Source: JBCDKH01 sp964388485 | GTDB lineage: Bacteria > Planctomycetota > Phycisphaerae > Tepidisphaerales > Tepidisphaeraceae | DNA length: 64,000 nucleotides | Direction of reading: 5' to 3' | Assembly (NCBI GenBank): GCA_964388485.1 | Contig: CAYMAS010000008.1 | Location: forward strand, 1-64,000 | In this document: piece by piece, positions 9,786 to 17,772 of the stretch | Layout: each line of letters opens with the position of its first letter | How positions within the stretch are numbered: the first letter of the stretch is position 1 | The notes under the pieces: generated by a model | What the model was told of the DNA's origin: nothing | Database searches by the model: none | What the model saw: only the letters and a program-made list of their open reading frames with translations | Program-made: the position numbers and the translations under genes

Positions 9786-10565
9786 ATGCCCACCTTCGGA
9801 CTCTGCACCGCGATTAAAGACGCCAAAGTTCTCGCCGACGCCGGCTTCGACTACGTCGAGCCGAGCGTGCAGCAATACCTGCGCGGCGAGACGGCCGACG
9901 ACGACTACGAGCGGGAGGCGAGCGACGTGCTGCCCGCGCCGGCGTGCAACATGCTCGTGCCGGGGCATCTCAAGGTGACTGGGCCGGAGCGGGACGCGAG
10001 CAAGCTTGAAACGTACATGGAGCGCGTCCTGCGGCGGGCGGGCGAGGCGAAGGTCGAGACGCTCGTCTTCGGCAGCGGGGCGGCCCGGATGATTCCCGAC
10101 GGCTTCGACCGCGACGAGGCCCGCTCGCAGATCCTCGGCTTTCTCCGCCTGATCGGGCCGATCGCCCAGCGGCACGGCGTCGTCGTCGTCATTGAGCCGC
10201 TGAACCGCGGCGAGTGCAACGTGCTCAACGGCGTGGCCGAATCGATGACGTACGTGCGTGAGGTCGATCACCCGCACGTCAAGTGCCTCGTCGACAGCTA
10301 TCACCACTGGCTGGAAAAGGAGCCGATCGGCGACATCGCCGACGCGGGCGGTGACATCGCGCACGTCCACGTCGCCGACGAGCACGGCCGCCGCGTGCCG
10401 GGCAAGGGCACCGCCCCCAACCCGGCGAGTTACGAGGACTTTTTCCGCCCGCTCAAGCACAACGGCTATGACGGCCGCATCAGCATCGAAGGCAACTGGC
10501 AGCAGGACGCCGAAGCGCTCGGCGAGGCCCTCGACCTGATCCGCCGGGCCTGGGACGCGGCATGA
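9786..10565 (+). CDS. Sugar phosphate isomerase/epimerase, TIM-barrel AP-endonuclease 2 family
   Basis: 259 residues, cytoplasmic. The fold is shown by the first strand plus acidic residue (MPTFGLCTAIKDA…AGFDYVEP), the middle VVVVIEPLNRGECNV, where Glu is a metal ligand, and HPHVKCLVDSYHHW, IAHVHVADEHGRR and ISIEGNW, giving the usual Glu/Asp/His/Glu metal set. Relatives interconvert ketoses or inositol derivatives (hydroxypyruvate isomerase, tagatose epimerase, IolE/IolH), so the substrate is open. The last four bases (ATGA) overlap the start of the next gene, which implies translational coupling with the alpha/beta hydrolase. Confidence 0.8.
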   Translation: MPTFGLCTAIKDAKVLADAGFDYVEPSVQQYLRGETADDDYEREASDVLPAPACNMLVPGHLKVTGPERDASKLETYMERVLRRAGEAKVETLVFGSGAARMIPDGFDRDEARSQILGFLRLIGPIAQRHGVVVVIEPLNRGECNVLNGVAESMTYVREVDHPHVKCLVDSYHHWLEKEPIGDIADAGGDIAHVHVADEHGRRVPGKGTAPNPASYEDFFRPLKHNGYDGRISIEGNWQQDAEALGEALDLIRRAWDAA

Positions 10566-11500
10566 CCAACCCGGCGACGATCGCCCGCCGGCGTCTGGCG
10601 GCGACGCATCCGCGGTTGCCGTTCGAGCCGACGGAGACGTGGCGTCACGCGGCGCGGGCGAAGCTGCGCGAACTGCTGCGGATGCCGGGCGACGTGCGGG
10701 AGGTGGCGCGGGTCGAAGAGCGGGATGCGAACATCGTTGTCGAGGCGACGACAGACGACCCGGCGGACGGCTACCTCCCGCGACCTGCAACGCCAACACG
10801 CTCCGCCGTCCTCGCCGTGCCCGGCCACGGCGAGGGCGTCGACGGCCTCGTCGGCCGCGGGACCGACGGCGGGTACCAGAACGACTTCGCCCTGACGCTC
10901 GCCCGTCGTGGCCACCTCGTGTTGGCGTTCGAGCCGGTCGCCTTCGGCCGTCGGCGGAGCGAGCGGGCGAGGGCGAAGGGCCCGGACGAGCTCGACTGCC
11001 ACGAGGCGGCGACGGCGTCGCTGCTGATGGGCCAAACGCTGCTCGGCTGGCGCGTCGCCGAGGCGCTGGCGGCCGTGCACTGGCTGGCCGAACAACCCGG
11101 CATCGACCGCGTCGGCCTGTGCGGCATCAGCGGCGGCGGCACCGTCGCGCTCATGACCGCCGCCTTGTCCGACCGCGTGACAACCGCCTACGTCAGCGGC
11201 TACCTCGCCGCCTGGACCGGCTCGATCGCGGCGATGCACCACTGCGTCTGCAACTTCGTGCCGGACCTGGCGACGTGGTTCCGCGTCAGCGACGTCGCCG
11301 CGCTGATCGCTCCGCGGACGCTCGTGACGGAGGCCGGCGACGCCGACGCGATCTTCCCGCCGCCGGCGGTTTCCGAAGCCGTCGCCGCAACCCGCGCCGC
11401 CTTCGCCCAAACCGGCGGCACGTTTCACCACCACGACTTCCCCGGCGCACACGTCTTCAACGGCGGCGGCCTCGACGTCTTCGACGCGGCGCTCCAGTAG
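10562..11500 (+). CDS. Alpha/beta hydrolase, acetyl-xylan-esterase-like
   Basis: 312 residues, no signal peptide. A nucleophile elbow is visible as GLCGISGGGTVAL (Ser in G-x-S-G-G). An oxyanion-loop region (SAVLAVPGHGEGVDGLVGRGTDGGYQNDFALTLARRG) and the late His in DFPGAHVFNG complete a plausible Ser-Asp-His triad; the acid is probably in the EAGDADAIFP loop. It resembles the planctomycete hydrolases annotated near acetyl-xylan esterases and could deacetylate imported oligosaccharides. It is coupled to the isomerase upstream by an ATGA overlap. Its stop codon TAG is formed by the third copy of the palindromic repeat. Confidence 0.7.
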   Translation: MTNPATIARRRLAATHPRLPFEPTETWRHAARAKLRELLRMPGDVREVARVEERDANIVVEATTDDPADGYLPRPATPTRSAVLAVPGHGEGVDGLVGRGTDGGYQNDFALTLARRGHLVLAFEPVAFGRRRSERARAKGPDELDCHEAATASLLMGQTLLGWRVAEALAAVHWLAEQPGIDRVGLCGISGGGTVALMTAALSDRVTTAYVSGYLAAWTGSIAAMHHCVCNFVPDLATWFRVSDVAALIAPRTLVTEAGDADAIFPPPAVSEAVAATRAAFAQTGGTFHHHDFPGAHVFNGGGLDVFDAALQ

Positions 11501-11518
11501 GGTGGGCTTCAGCCCACC
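11497..11518. repeat. Single copy of the 22-bp palindromic repeat (copy 3)
   Basis: One copy of the same 22-base unit as at 6813 and 7469, without an inverted partner. The TAG it contains is again the stop codon of the gene it follows. It lies in the 26-base gap between convergent genes. Confidence 0.88.
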
Positions 11519-11526
11519 ACCGCGGC

Positions 11527-12807
11527 TCAGATCACGCCGGGCCTGGCTGGGCGGACCGTCGGCTTGTCGAACGGATTGGGCAGGTTGAACGCCTCGCAGA
11601 GCAGCGGCGTCAGCGGCGCGGCGTCGGGCGAGAGGTCGGTCGGGTCGACGCCGCTCTCGAACTCCAGCGGCATCGCGAAGGCCAGCGACGACCAACCCCA
11701 GAACGGGCTCAGCCCCTGGCCGACGCCGGTCTCGGCGTTGTAGAACTCGCGCAGCGCGTCCTCGCGTAGGGCCATCTCGCAGGTGCGGTAGGCGAGCGTG
11801 CCGGCCAGGTCGTCGAAGCCGCAGCGGCGAAGGCCCTGGAAGACCATGTAGTTCGTCGGCACCCAGCACGCGCCGCGCCAGGTGCACTCGTGATCGCGAC
11901 GCATCTGGTAGTAGTCGGGCTCGGTCTTCGCCCACGTCGCAACGGGCCAGTCGAGCCAGAAGGTGTCGGGGTTGGTCAGGTGCTCCTCGACGAGCCGCTT
12001 GGCCCGTTCCGGAGGCGCGACGGCGTCCCACAGCGGCAGCAGGCCGGCGACGCTGTACACGGGCACGAGGCGCTCGTCGCGCTCGTCCCGGTCGAAGTAG
12101 AAGCCGGCGTCGTCGTCCCACAGGAGGTCGTTGATCTTCTCGCGGCGCGCTCGAGCCTCGGCTCGAGCGGCGTCGGTACGATGGTCGTCGAGTCGCTCGT
12201 AGAGGTTGGCGATCGCGTCGAACTCGCGGGCGATGTAGACATTAAGGTCGACGCCCTCACGCGTCTGGGCGAAGTGCTCGCCGGCGCGGGACACTTGGTT
12301 GTCCATGCCGCTGTGGTCAGCCGAGTCCCAGACGGAGAGCCCGTTGCGATCGTGGTCGCAGAACCACGTCCAGTAGTCGAGGTACTTCGCCAGCCGGTCA
12401 AGGTAACGGCCGCGGAGCCAGCGCGGGTCAATCCCTTGCCGCACGCCGAGCCAGACCATCTGGGCGAGGAACGGCTTGAAGTGCTGCCGCATGCGGTCGA
12501 GGCCGAGCGAGCGACTGATGAACCCGCAGGCGAGTTGCTCGTCGAGGAAGGCCTCGACATTGTTGCGGCAGAAGCGGGCTTCGCCGAGGTGGGCGAGGTA
12601 GCAGTTCTCGAAGTAGGCGTCCCAGTCGTAGAAAACGTCATAGCTGTAGCCGTTGAGCAGGTCGCGGCGGTTGTTGTGACTGCGGACGGCCTTGTGCTTC
12701 AGGTCGTGGTGCAGGCGATTGAGGTGACGGGCGAAGCGGGCGGGCACGTCGACGTCGGGCATCGCCTCGGCGAGACGGGCGTGAACTTTCGCGAGCAGGT
12801 CGTTCAT
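11527..12807 (-). CDS. Alpha/alpha-toroid glycoside hydrolase (MGH1-like, trehalase superfamily)
   Basis: 426 residues, no signal peptide. Diagnostic blocks are YDVFYDWDAYFENCYLAHLG (substrate pocket of the toroid), SVWDSADHSGMDNQ around residues 160-172, which holds the catalytic Asp in G-M-D-N, and CTWRGACWVPTNYMVFQGL, the W-R-G-x-x-W-x-P-x-N-Y signature. Relatives hydrolyse mannosylglycerate, trehalose or alpha-linked oligosaccharides. It is the last gene of the ABC-transporter operon, 10 bases after the second permease, which fits intracellular cleavage of the imported sugar. The substrate is inferred only from context. Confidence 0.74.
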   Translation of the reverse strand: MNDLLAKVHARLAEAMPDVDVPARFARHLNRLHHDLKHKAVRSHNNRRDLLNGYSYDVFYDWDAYFENCYLAHLGEARFCRNNVEAFLDEQLACGFISRSLGLDRMRQHFKPFLAQMVWLGVRQGIDPRWLRGRYLDRLAKYLDYWTWFCDHDRNGLSVWDSADHSGMDNQVSRAGEHFAQTREGVDLNVYIAREFDAIANLYERLDDHRTDAARAEARARREKINDLLWDDDAGFYFDRDERDERLVPVYSVAGLLPLWDAVAPPERAKRLVEEHLTNPDTFWLDWPVATWAKTEPDYYQMRRDHECTWRGACWVPTNYMVFQGLRRCGFDDLAGTLAYRTCEMALREDALREFYNAETGVGQGLSPFWGWSSLAFAMPLEFESGVDPTDLSPDAAPLTPLLCEAFNLPNPFDKPTVRPARPGVI

Positions 12808-12817
12808 GAAGCGTCCG

Positions 12818-14563
12818 TCACTTCTCAGTCGGCACGACGATGCCGCGCATGATCGTGCGTTGGGTGAAAAGGAAGATCAGCAGCGTCGGGACGCTGGCGA
12901 TGACGATGGACGCGTAGACGAGGCCGCTGCTGGAGCGTTGTTGAAACTGGTAGAGCCAGACGCTCAGCAGCCACATGTCCTGATCCGGGGCGACGAGCAG
13001 CGGGTAGAGGAACTGCGTGTAGGCCGACGTGAAGGTGCCCAGGGCGAGCACGGCGAGGATCGGCTTGCTGAGCGAGAGCGTGAGCTGGAAGAACATGCGC
13101 ATCTCGCCGGCGCCGTCGATGTCGGCCGCCTCGTAGAGCTCGCGCGGCAGGGAGTCGAAGAAGCCCTTGAGCAGGAAGATCATGTAGCCGTTGACGGCCA
13201 GCGGCAGGACGAGGGCGACGAACGTGTTGAGCAACCCGGCGTGGCGGAGCAGGACGAACTGCGGGATCATCGTCACCATCGGCGGGAAGGCGATCGTGCC
13301 CATGAGCAGAAGCAACGCCTTGTACGACCAAAGCGGCTGGAACCGCGACAGCGCGTAGGCCGCCAGCGGGTTGAGCAGCAGCGAGGCGAGGACTGACAGC
13401 GTGCAGAAGACGGCGGTGTTGAAGAGCGCCCGGCCTTCGAGCAAGAGCTCGCTCAGGACGGCGGCGTAGTTCTGCCAGACGTAGCCGCCGCGAATGGTGC
13501 CGGCTTTTTCAAGAACGTACCGGCGTTCGAGGGCCGGCACTGCTTCGTGCAACGCCACGCCGTGCTCGCGTTCGATGGCGAAGTCGGGGCCGACGAGACG
13601 GAGGCGGTCGTCGGGGACGCTGTCGATGAACGAGGCGAACGCAAGCCGGTTGGCCCCCGCAGGTCGCTCGCGTTCCCCGGGTAGTTTGGCATCGGGGTCA
13701 TCAAGAAAGCTCTGATACTCCGCGTCGGACGCGCCTGCGACGCGGACGAAGCCGGGGTGCAGCACATCGCGGGCGAAGCTTACCCACAGCGACCGCAATG
13801 TCGGCTGCTGTGGCGGCGAGGCCGGCAGATCGAATTGGCCGTAGTGGTCGAGGTCGAGGCCGGTCGCCGCGTTGAATGCCGCCACGTCGCTGCGGCCGTA
13901 GGTCGGCACGACCATCGTCTCCAGGAAGTAACCCGTCAGCGACACCGGCACCCGCTCTGCCGGATGACTCCCTCGCAGCAGGTCGACGTACGCCTCCCAC
14001 ACCGGCCCGTCGGGCGCGGCGAAGCCCTGCTCCATCCAGTCCGGCGGCCGCAGTCGGACCTCAGCCCACGACGTCGCCGTGGCACCGAGCGCCGTCGAAA
14101 GGGCCGGCAACGTCTCATACTCCTCGCGAAGCCGATTGCGGAGCTCGCGTTGATACTTCGGTGCCTCGCGCGGCGCGTAGGCGGCACCGAGCGTCATCCA
14201 GTGCAGTGGAAACTCGTCGTCGCCCAGAAACGCCTCGCCCGCCGCGGCCGCCTCGGGATCGGCCGCGGGCAAATTGACCTGGGCGAAGCTGAAGACGTTC
14301 GACAGGTGCGTGCGGTTGAGCCGCAACGGCTCGCCGTCGTACTTGGCTTCAACGAAGCGGCGGTAGAGCACTTCCTCGTCGGAGAGGAACGCCGGCAACA
14401 GGCTGTTCTCGCCCGCGTCGACACCCGACCGCATCGAGCCGGCGACCATCACGACGAACGGGTAGGCGGCGGCGATGCCGGCGAGGACGAGCGCGATCAC
14501 GACGCCCGCCCGGATCAGGCGGCCGCGCCACGTGCGAGCTTCGACAACGCTGAGAATCGCCAT
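12818..14563 (-). CDS. Carbohydrate ABC transporter permease (MalG type) with large extracytoplasmic insertion
   Basis: 581 residues against about 280 for MalG-type permeases. One membrane segment (GVVIALVLAGIAAAYPFVVMVAGSM) is followed by some 290 mostly hydrophilic residues that should face the periplasm. Then comes a normal binding-protein-dependent permease core beginning LFNTAVFCTLSVLASLLLNPLAAY, with the EAA loop ELYEAADIDGAGEMRMFFQL that docks the ATPase. The inserted part matches no domain I know. It follows the PEP-CTERM gene with one base between stop and start. It should pair with the fused permease encoded at 17773-20493. The operon has no ATPase gene. Confidence 0.82.
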   Translation of the reverse strand: MAILSVVEARTWRGRLIRAGVVIALVLAGIAAAYPFVVMVAGSMRSGVDAGENSLLPAFLSDEEVLYRRFVEAKYDGEPLRLNRTHLSNVFSFAQVNLPAADPEAAAAGEAFLGDDEFPLHWMTLGAAYAPREAPKYQRELRNRLREEYETLPALSTALGATATSWAEVRLRPPDWMEQGFAAPDGPVWEAYVDLLRGSHPAERVPVSLTGYFLETMVVPTYGRSDVAAFNAATGLDLDHYGQFDLPASPPQQPTLRSLWVSFARDVLHPGFVRVAGASDAEYQSFLDDPDAKLPGERERPAGANRLAFASFIDSVPDDRLRLVGPDFAIEREHGVALHEAVPALERRYVLEKAGTIRGGYVWQNYAAVLSELLLEGRALFNTAVFCTLSVLASLLLNPLAAYALSRFQPLWSYKALLLLMGTIAFPPMVTMIPQFVLLRHAGLLNTFVALVLPLAVNGYMIFLLKGFFDSLPRELYEAADIDGAGEMRMFFQLTLSLSKPILAVLALGTFTSAYTQFLYPLLVAPDQDMWLLSVWLYQFQQRSSSGLVYASIVIASVPTLLIFLFTQRTIMRGIVVPTEK

Positions 14564-14564
14564 A

Positions 14565-15767
14565 TCAGCGGACCCTCCGCAGGAGCACCAGACCCGGCAA
14601 GGCGAAGGCGGCCAGCCTCGGCTCGGGCACGACGGCGAAACGGAGCACCTGCACGCCGGTCGGACCGAGCGTGCCGGTCAGGCGTGTGCCGTCGAAGCTC
14701 AGGAGCGATGTATCGCCGAAGACGTCGAAGCCGTCGCCCGCGAGCAAGTCCGGCAACGCGACGTCGAAGCTCGCCGCCTGGTCGCCGCCGTTGACGGCGA
14801 TGACGAGCGTCTGGCCTTCGTTCTCGAAGGTGGTCAGAAACAAGCCGTCCTCCCCCGAGAGGATGCGGGTATCCACGCCCAGCAGGACGTCCTGCTCGAA
14901 CGCCTGCACCTCGTCGGGGAAGTCGGCGACGACCTGGAACAAGTCCGGCGCGCTCTCGTCGAGCGGCGTCGGCGTGGCGTTGAACGTGTAGTAGAAGACG
15001 CCCTTGGCACCGCCGGCGAGCGAGAGGTAGTTCATCGCCCGCAGCTCGTCGGGCGTCGGCAGGCGCGTGCCGAGGTTCGGGTCGTTGAAGTCGGCCCAGT
15101 TGAAGGTCTGCAGGATCGTGATCGGCACCGCCCCGCTCGTCGCGGCGGCGTCTGCGAGGCGGACCGCGTCAAAGTAGGGAGCCGCGTAGGTCTGCCGCGT
15201 GATCGGGTAGCTCTGACCCATCAGCAGGTCAGCCCCGTTGGCGTAGGACTGGACGACGGCCGCATCGTCGGTGCCGGTGACGGTGAGGGAGAAGGCGGTC
15301 ACGTGCGTCGCGTCGACATTCTTTACGGCCGCGTCGCGTGCCATGACCTCGGCCGGCGTCAGCCGTTCGTCGGCGTCGTCGGTGTGGTAGTAACCGAGCA
15401 GGGCGGGCGATTGAAAGATGCCCGGTCGGTTGAAGGCCGCGTCGCCGGCCGGGTTGTCATCCCACAGTCCCAGCATCACGTCGATGCCCGCAGCGTCGGC
15501 GTCAGCCATGAAACGCTCGTTGGCGTCGAGCACTTCGCTCGTGCCGCCGGGCGTGAACCAGCGGGGCGAGATGCCTTCGGGTGCCAACGCCTCGAGTGCG
15601 TCCTCCTGCTCTGCAAGGCCGCCCTCGACGAACATGCCGATCGGCAGTCGCGGCGTCGGCGAGCCGGTGTCGTACAGCAGGCCGTCGCGAACCTCCGTGT
15701 CGGCCCAAGCCGGGAGTGCGACTGCGGCAGCGACGCCAAGAGCGATGAGCAAGGAGCGGCTTGTCAT
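14565..15767 (-). CDS. PEP-CTERM-anchored glycosidase-like protein
   Basis: 400 residues with signal peptide (LLIALGVAAAVALPAWA). The body looks like a TIM-barrel glycosidase or surface glycan-binding protein: SPALLGYYHTDDADERLTP, then ITILQTFNWADFNDPNLG and GAKGVFYYTFN, followed by an Ig-like C-terminal segment (LVIAVNGGDQAASFDVALP). It ends with a PEP-CTERM tail, VPEPRLAAFALPGLVLLRRVR cut short of lysine or arginine extension, which directs exosortase-dependent surface sorting. Catalytic residues cannot be assigned. It lies between the CBM9-tailed gene (23 bases) and the permease (1 base), so it is probably a surface component of the uptake system. Confidence 0.66.
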   Translation of the reverse strand: MTSRSLLIALGVAAAVALPAWADTEVRDGLLYDTGSPTPRLPIGMFVEGGLAEQEDALEALAPEGISPRWFTPGGTSEVLDANERFMADADAAGIDVMLGLWDDNPAGDAAFNRPGIFQSPALLGYYHTDDADERLTPAEVMARDAAVKNVDATHVTAFSLTVTGTDDAAVVQSYANGADLLMGQSYPITRQTYAAPYFDAVRLADAAATSGAVPITILQTFNWADFNDPNLGTRLPTPDELRAMNYLSLAGGAKGVFYYTFNATPTPLDESAPDLFQVVADFPDEVQAFEQDVLLGVDTRILSGEDGLFLTTFENEGQTLVIAVNGGDQAASFDVALPDLLAGDGFDVFGDTSLLSFDGTRLTGTLGPTGVQVLRFAVVPEPRLAAFALPGLVLLRRVR

Positions 15768-15790
15768 GGTGAGTCCAGTGTTTTGGCGGA

Positions 15791-17695
15791 TCAGTTGCCG
15801 GCAGCGCGTAGTTCGCCGACTTGGTCAGGGCTGAGGAAGCCTTCGATGACTTGGCTCCAGGTGATGAAGCCGGGCCCGCCGCGTTCGCCGAACGAGCGGG
15901 CGACGTTCAGACGCAAGGGCTGATCGTTTCGCGGCCGGCCGCCGATGGCGGACCAGGGGATAGCTAACTCGACCGACCAGACACCCTCGCCGACGTGCGT
16001 CTTGGCTTGCCATTTCGGGTCATAATCGTTCGTGTCGAAGTCGATTGCAGAGTCGTCGCCAAAAGTGAGCCGGGCGTCATAGCGAAGGCCCGCCGGATTG
16101 ACCATGAGCAGGTAGGCAACGTCCGACTGATTCGGGTCTCGCACGAGCACCTCGACATCGTCACCCGCCCAGACGTCGTCGTCTCGCTCCGTGCCGCGGC
16201 TGTCGAGGTCGGGCGACAGGTCGTCCTGTGCCTCGACGAGGACGTAGAGGAAGTCGCCGTCAGCCGCGAACTTCACGAACGCGTCGTTGTCGGTCGTCCC
16301 GCCTGTCTCCTGAACCGTCTCGTGAAACGGTCCGTGCTGCTCGAGGTTTTGCCAAGCGGCATCGTCACCGCGGCCGTCGATGGTCGGCGGCGTTCCGAGG
16401 TTGACGAGCGTGCCCGTGCCGCGAGCGAGCCCGCCGGTCGCCTTTTCCTGATGACGCTGCCGAGCGGCGACCACTTCCTCTTCGATGCCCTCAGGAAACG
16501 ACTCGCCGCTGCGGTACATCGAGGCTCCGCGTTCGATGGCCTCTGCCATGCCCGGCGGCACGTCGCCGGTCCAGAAGTCGATGTCGTTCTCCGTGTAAAT
16601 CCACAGGTACTTGTCCGACTGCTTCAGCCCGTGGTAGACGTTGTGAGCGACAAGCTCCGCAGCCCGGTCGCGTGGCAATTCAAGGCGGAAGAAAGCCCGG
16701 TAGGGCGTCGATTCGGGATCGGCCGGGTAGAGGTCGCTCGCGTAAACGGCGTGGCCGGCGCGGTAGTGCTCGTCGAACTCGTCGTGCAGCTCTGGCGGCA
16801 CGACCGACTTGAGCCCCCGCTTCATTCGAAGACGGGAGTCAGCGAACTGCTCGTCGGTCGTGTAGTAGTACGACCGCTCGTTGCCGTCGTGGAACTCGAA
16901 GCCGTCGTGCGCTTCTTCCAGCACGCCGAGCAGGAACGCGGGCAGCAGGTTGTAGAAGGTCTGAGCCTCGAGCGCCTCGAGCCGATCGGCTTCGTTCGTC
17001 GTGGCCAGAACTTCATCGCTCATCGTGTTCATCCCGTACATGCTCAGGATGTCGATGTCCGGGTCGACGTCGCGAAGCGTTTGCACGAACTCCCGCCCCC
17101 GCTCGCGGACGACCTCCTCGTATTCGGCGAACGATTTGTCGTCAGCTCGGGGATTATCCTGGTAGTTGAAGACCCAGAAGAGGTCGGGGTCGACGTGCGT
17201 GTAGTAGCTTTCGGGGTCGAGCAGGATGTTGGATCCTGAAAGCGACGCCAGCTCCGCCAGGCGCCGCCAGTTCTCGTTGACCGCGTTCCAGTGGTCGTCG
17301 TTGAACCAGTCCCAGCCGTCGGTGCCGGTGCACCAGATCATGACGAGGTTGTCGGTCAGCTTGCCGAGATCCCGGCGGGCCAGCTCCCGCATCGGCTCGC
17401 GGTGGATTTCGAACAGCTCGTCGTCGAGCGGCTCGAGCGTGAAGATGTTTTGCAACGGCATGGCTCGGCCGCTGGGACGGGGAAGCCACTGGAACCGAAA
17501 GGTGTAGCCGTCAAGCGGCATTTGCTTCATCGTTTCGAGATTCTCGAGCATCTTCGCCGGCGTCGTGCCGTCCCAGCCGACCTTCACGATCGCCTTCTCT
17601 TTGGCATCCTGCGCAGAGGCAGCAGTGCTTAAGAGCAGCACAAAGGCCGCCGCACCGACGATCCGGCTCTTGAGACTGAAGATTGTGTTCCACAT
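15791..17695 (-). CDS. Secreted two-domain protein with C-terminal CBM9-like domain (paralogue of 7547-9430)
   Basis: 634 residues. The open frame runs much further upstream, but I place the start at ATG 17695 because a signal peptide (IVGAAAFVLLLSTAASA) follows. The rest aligns end to end by eye with the protein at 7547-9430: VGWDGTTPAKMLENLETMK, WFNDDHWNAVNENWRRL, LLDPESYYTHVDPD, WVFNYQDNPRADDKSF, then TPPTIDGRGDDAAWQN and GERGGPGFITWSQVIEGF. The N-terminal domain is an unnamed barrel-like family and the C-terminal domain is CBM9-like. Its position between the two transporter genes suggests a role in glycan capture or trimming before import. Confidence 0.66.
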   Translation of the reverse strand: MWNTIFSLKSRIVGAAAFVLLLSTAASAQDAKEKAIVKVGWDGTTPAKMLENLETMKQMPLDGYTFRFQWLPRPSGRAMPLQNIFTLEPLDDELFEIHREPMRELARRDLGKLTDNLVMIWCTGTDGWDWFNDDHWNAVNENWRRLAELASLSGSNILLDPESYYTHVDPDLFWVFNYQDNPRADDKSFAEYEEVVRERGREFVQTLRDVDPDIDILSMYGMNTMSDEVLATTNEADRLEALEAQTFYNLLPAFLLGVLEEAHDGFEFHDGNERSYYYTTDEQFADSRLRMKRGLKSVVPPELHDEFDEHYRAGHAVYASDLYPADPESTPYRAFFRLELPRDRAAELVAHNVYHGLKQSDKYLWIYTENDIDFWTGDVPPGMAEAIERGASMYRSGESFPEGIEEEVVAARQRHQEKATGGLARGTGTLVNLGTPPTIDGRGDDAAWQNLEQHGPFHETVQETGGTTDNDAFVKFAADGDFLYVLVEAQDDLSPDLDSRGTERDDDVWAGDDVEVLVRDPNQSDVAYLLMVNPAGLRYDARLTFGDDSAIDFDTNDYDPKWQAKTHVGEGVWSVELAIPWSAIGGRPRNDQPLRLNVARSFGERGGPGFITWSQVIEGFLSPDQVGELRAAGN

Positions 17696-17772
17696 AATGA
17701 AGAGGTGAGTGAGAGAGTGGGTGAGGCAACCTTGCACAAAAGGACGTCTCCGGCGCTTCAAGTCCGGCGGGA

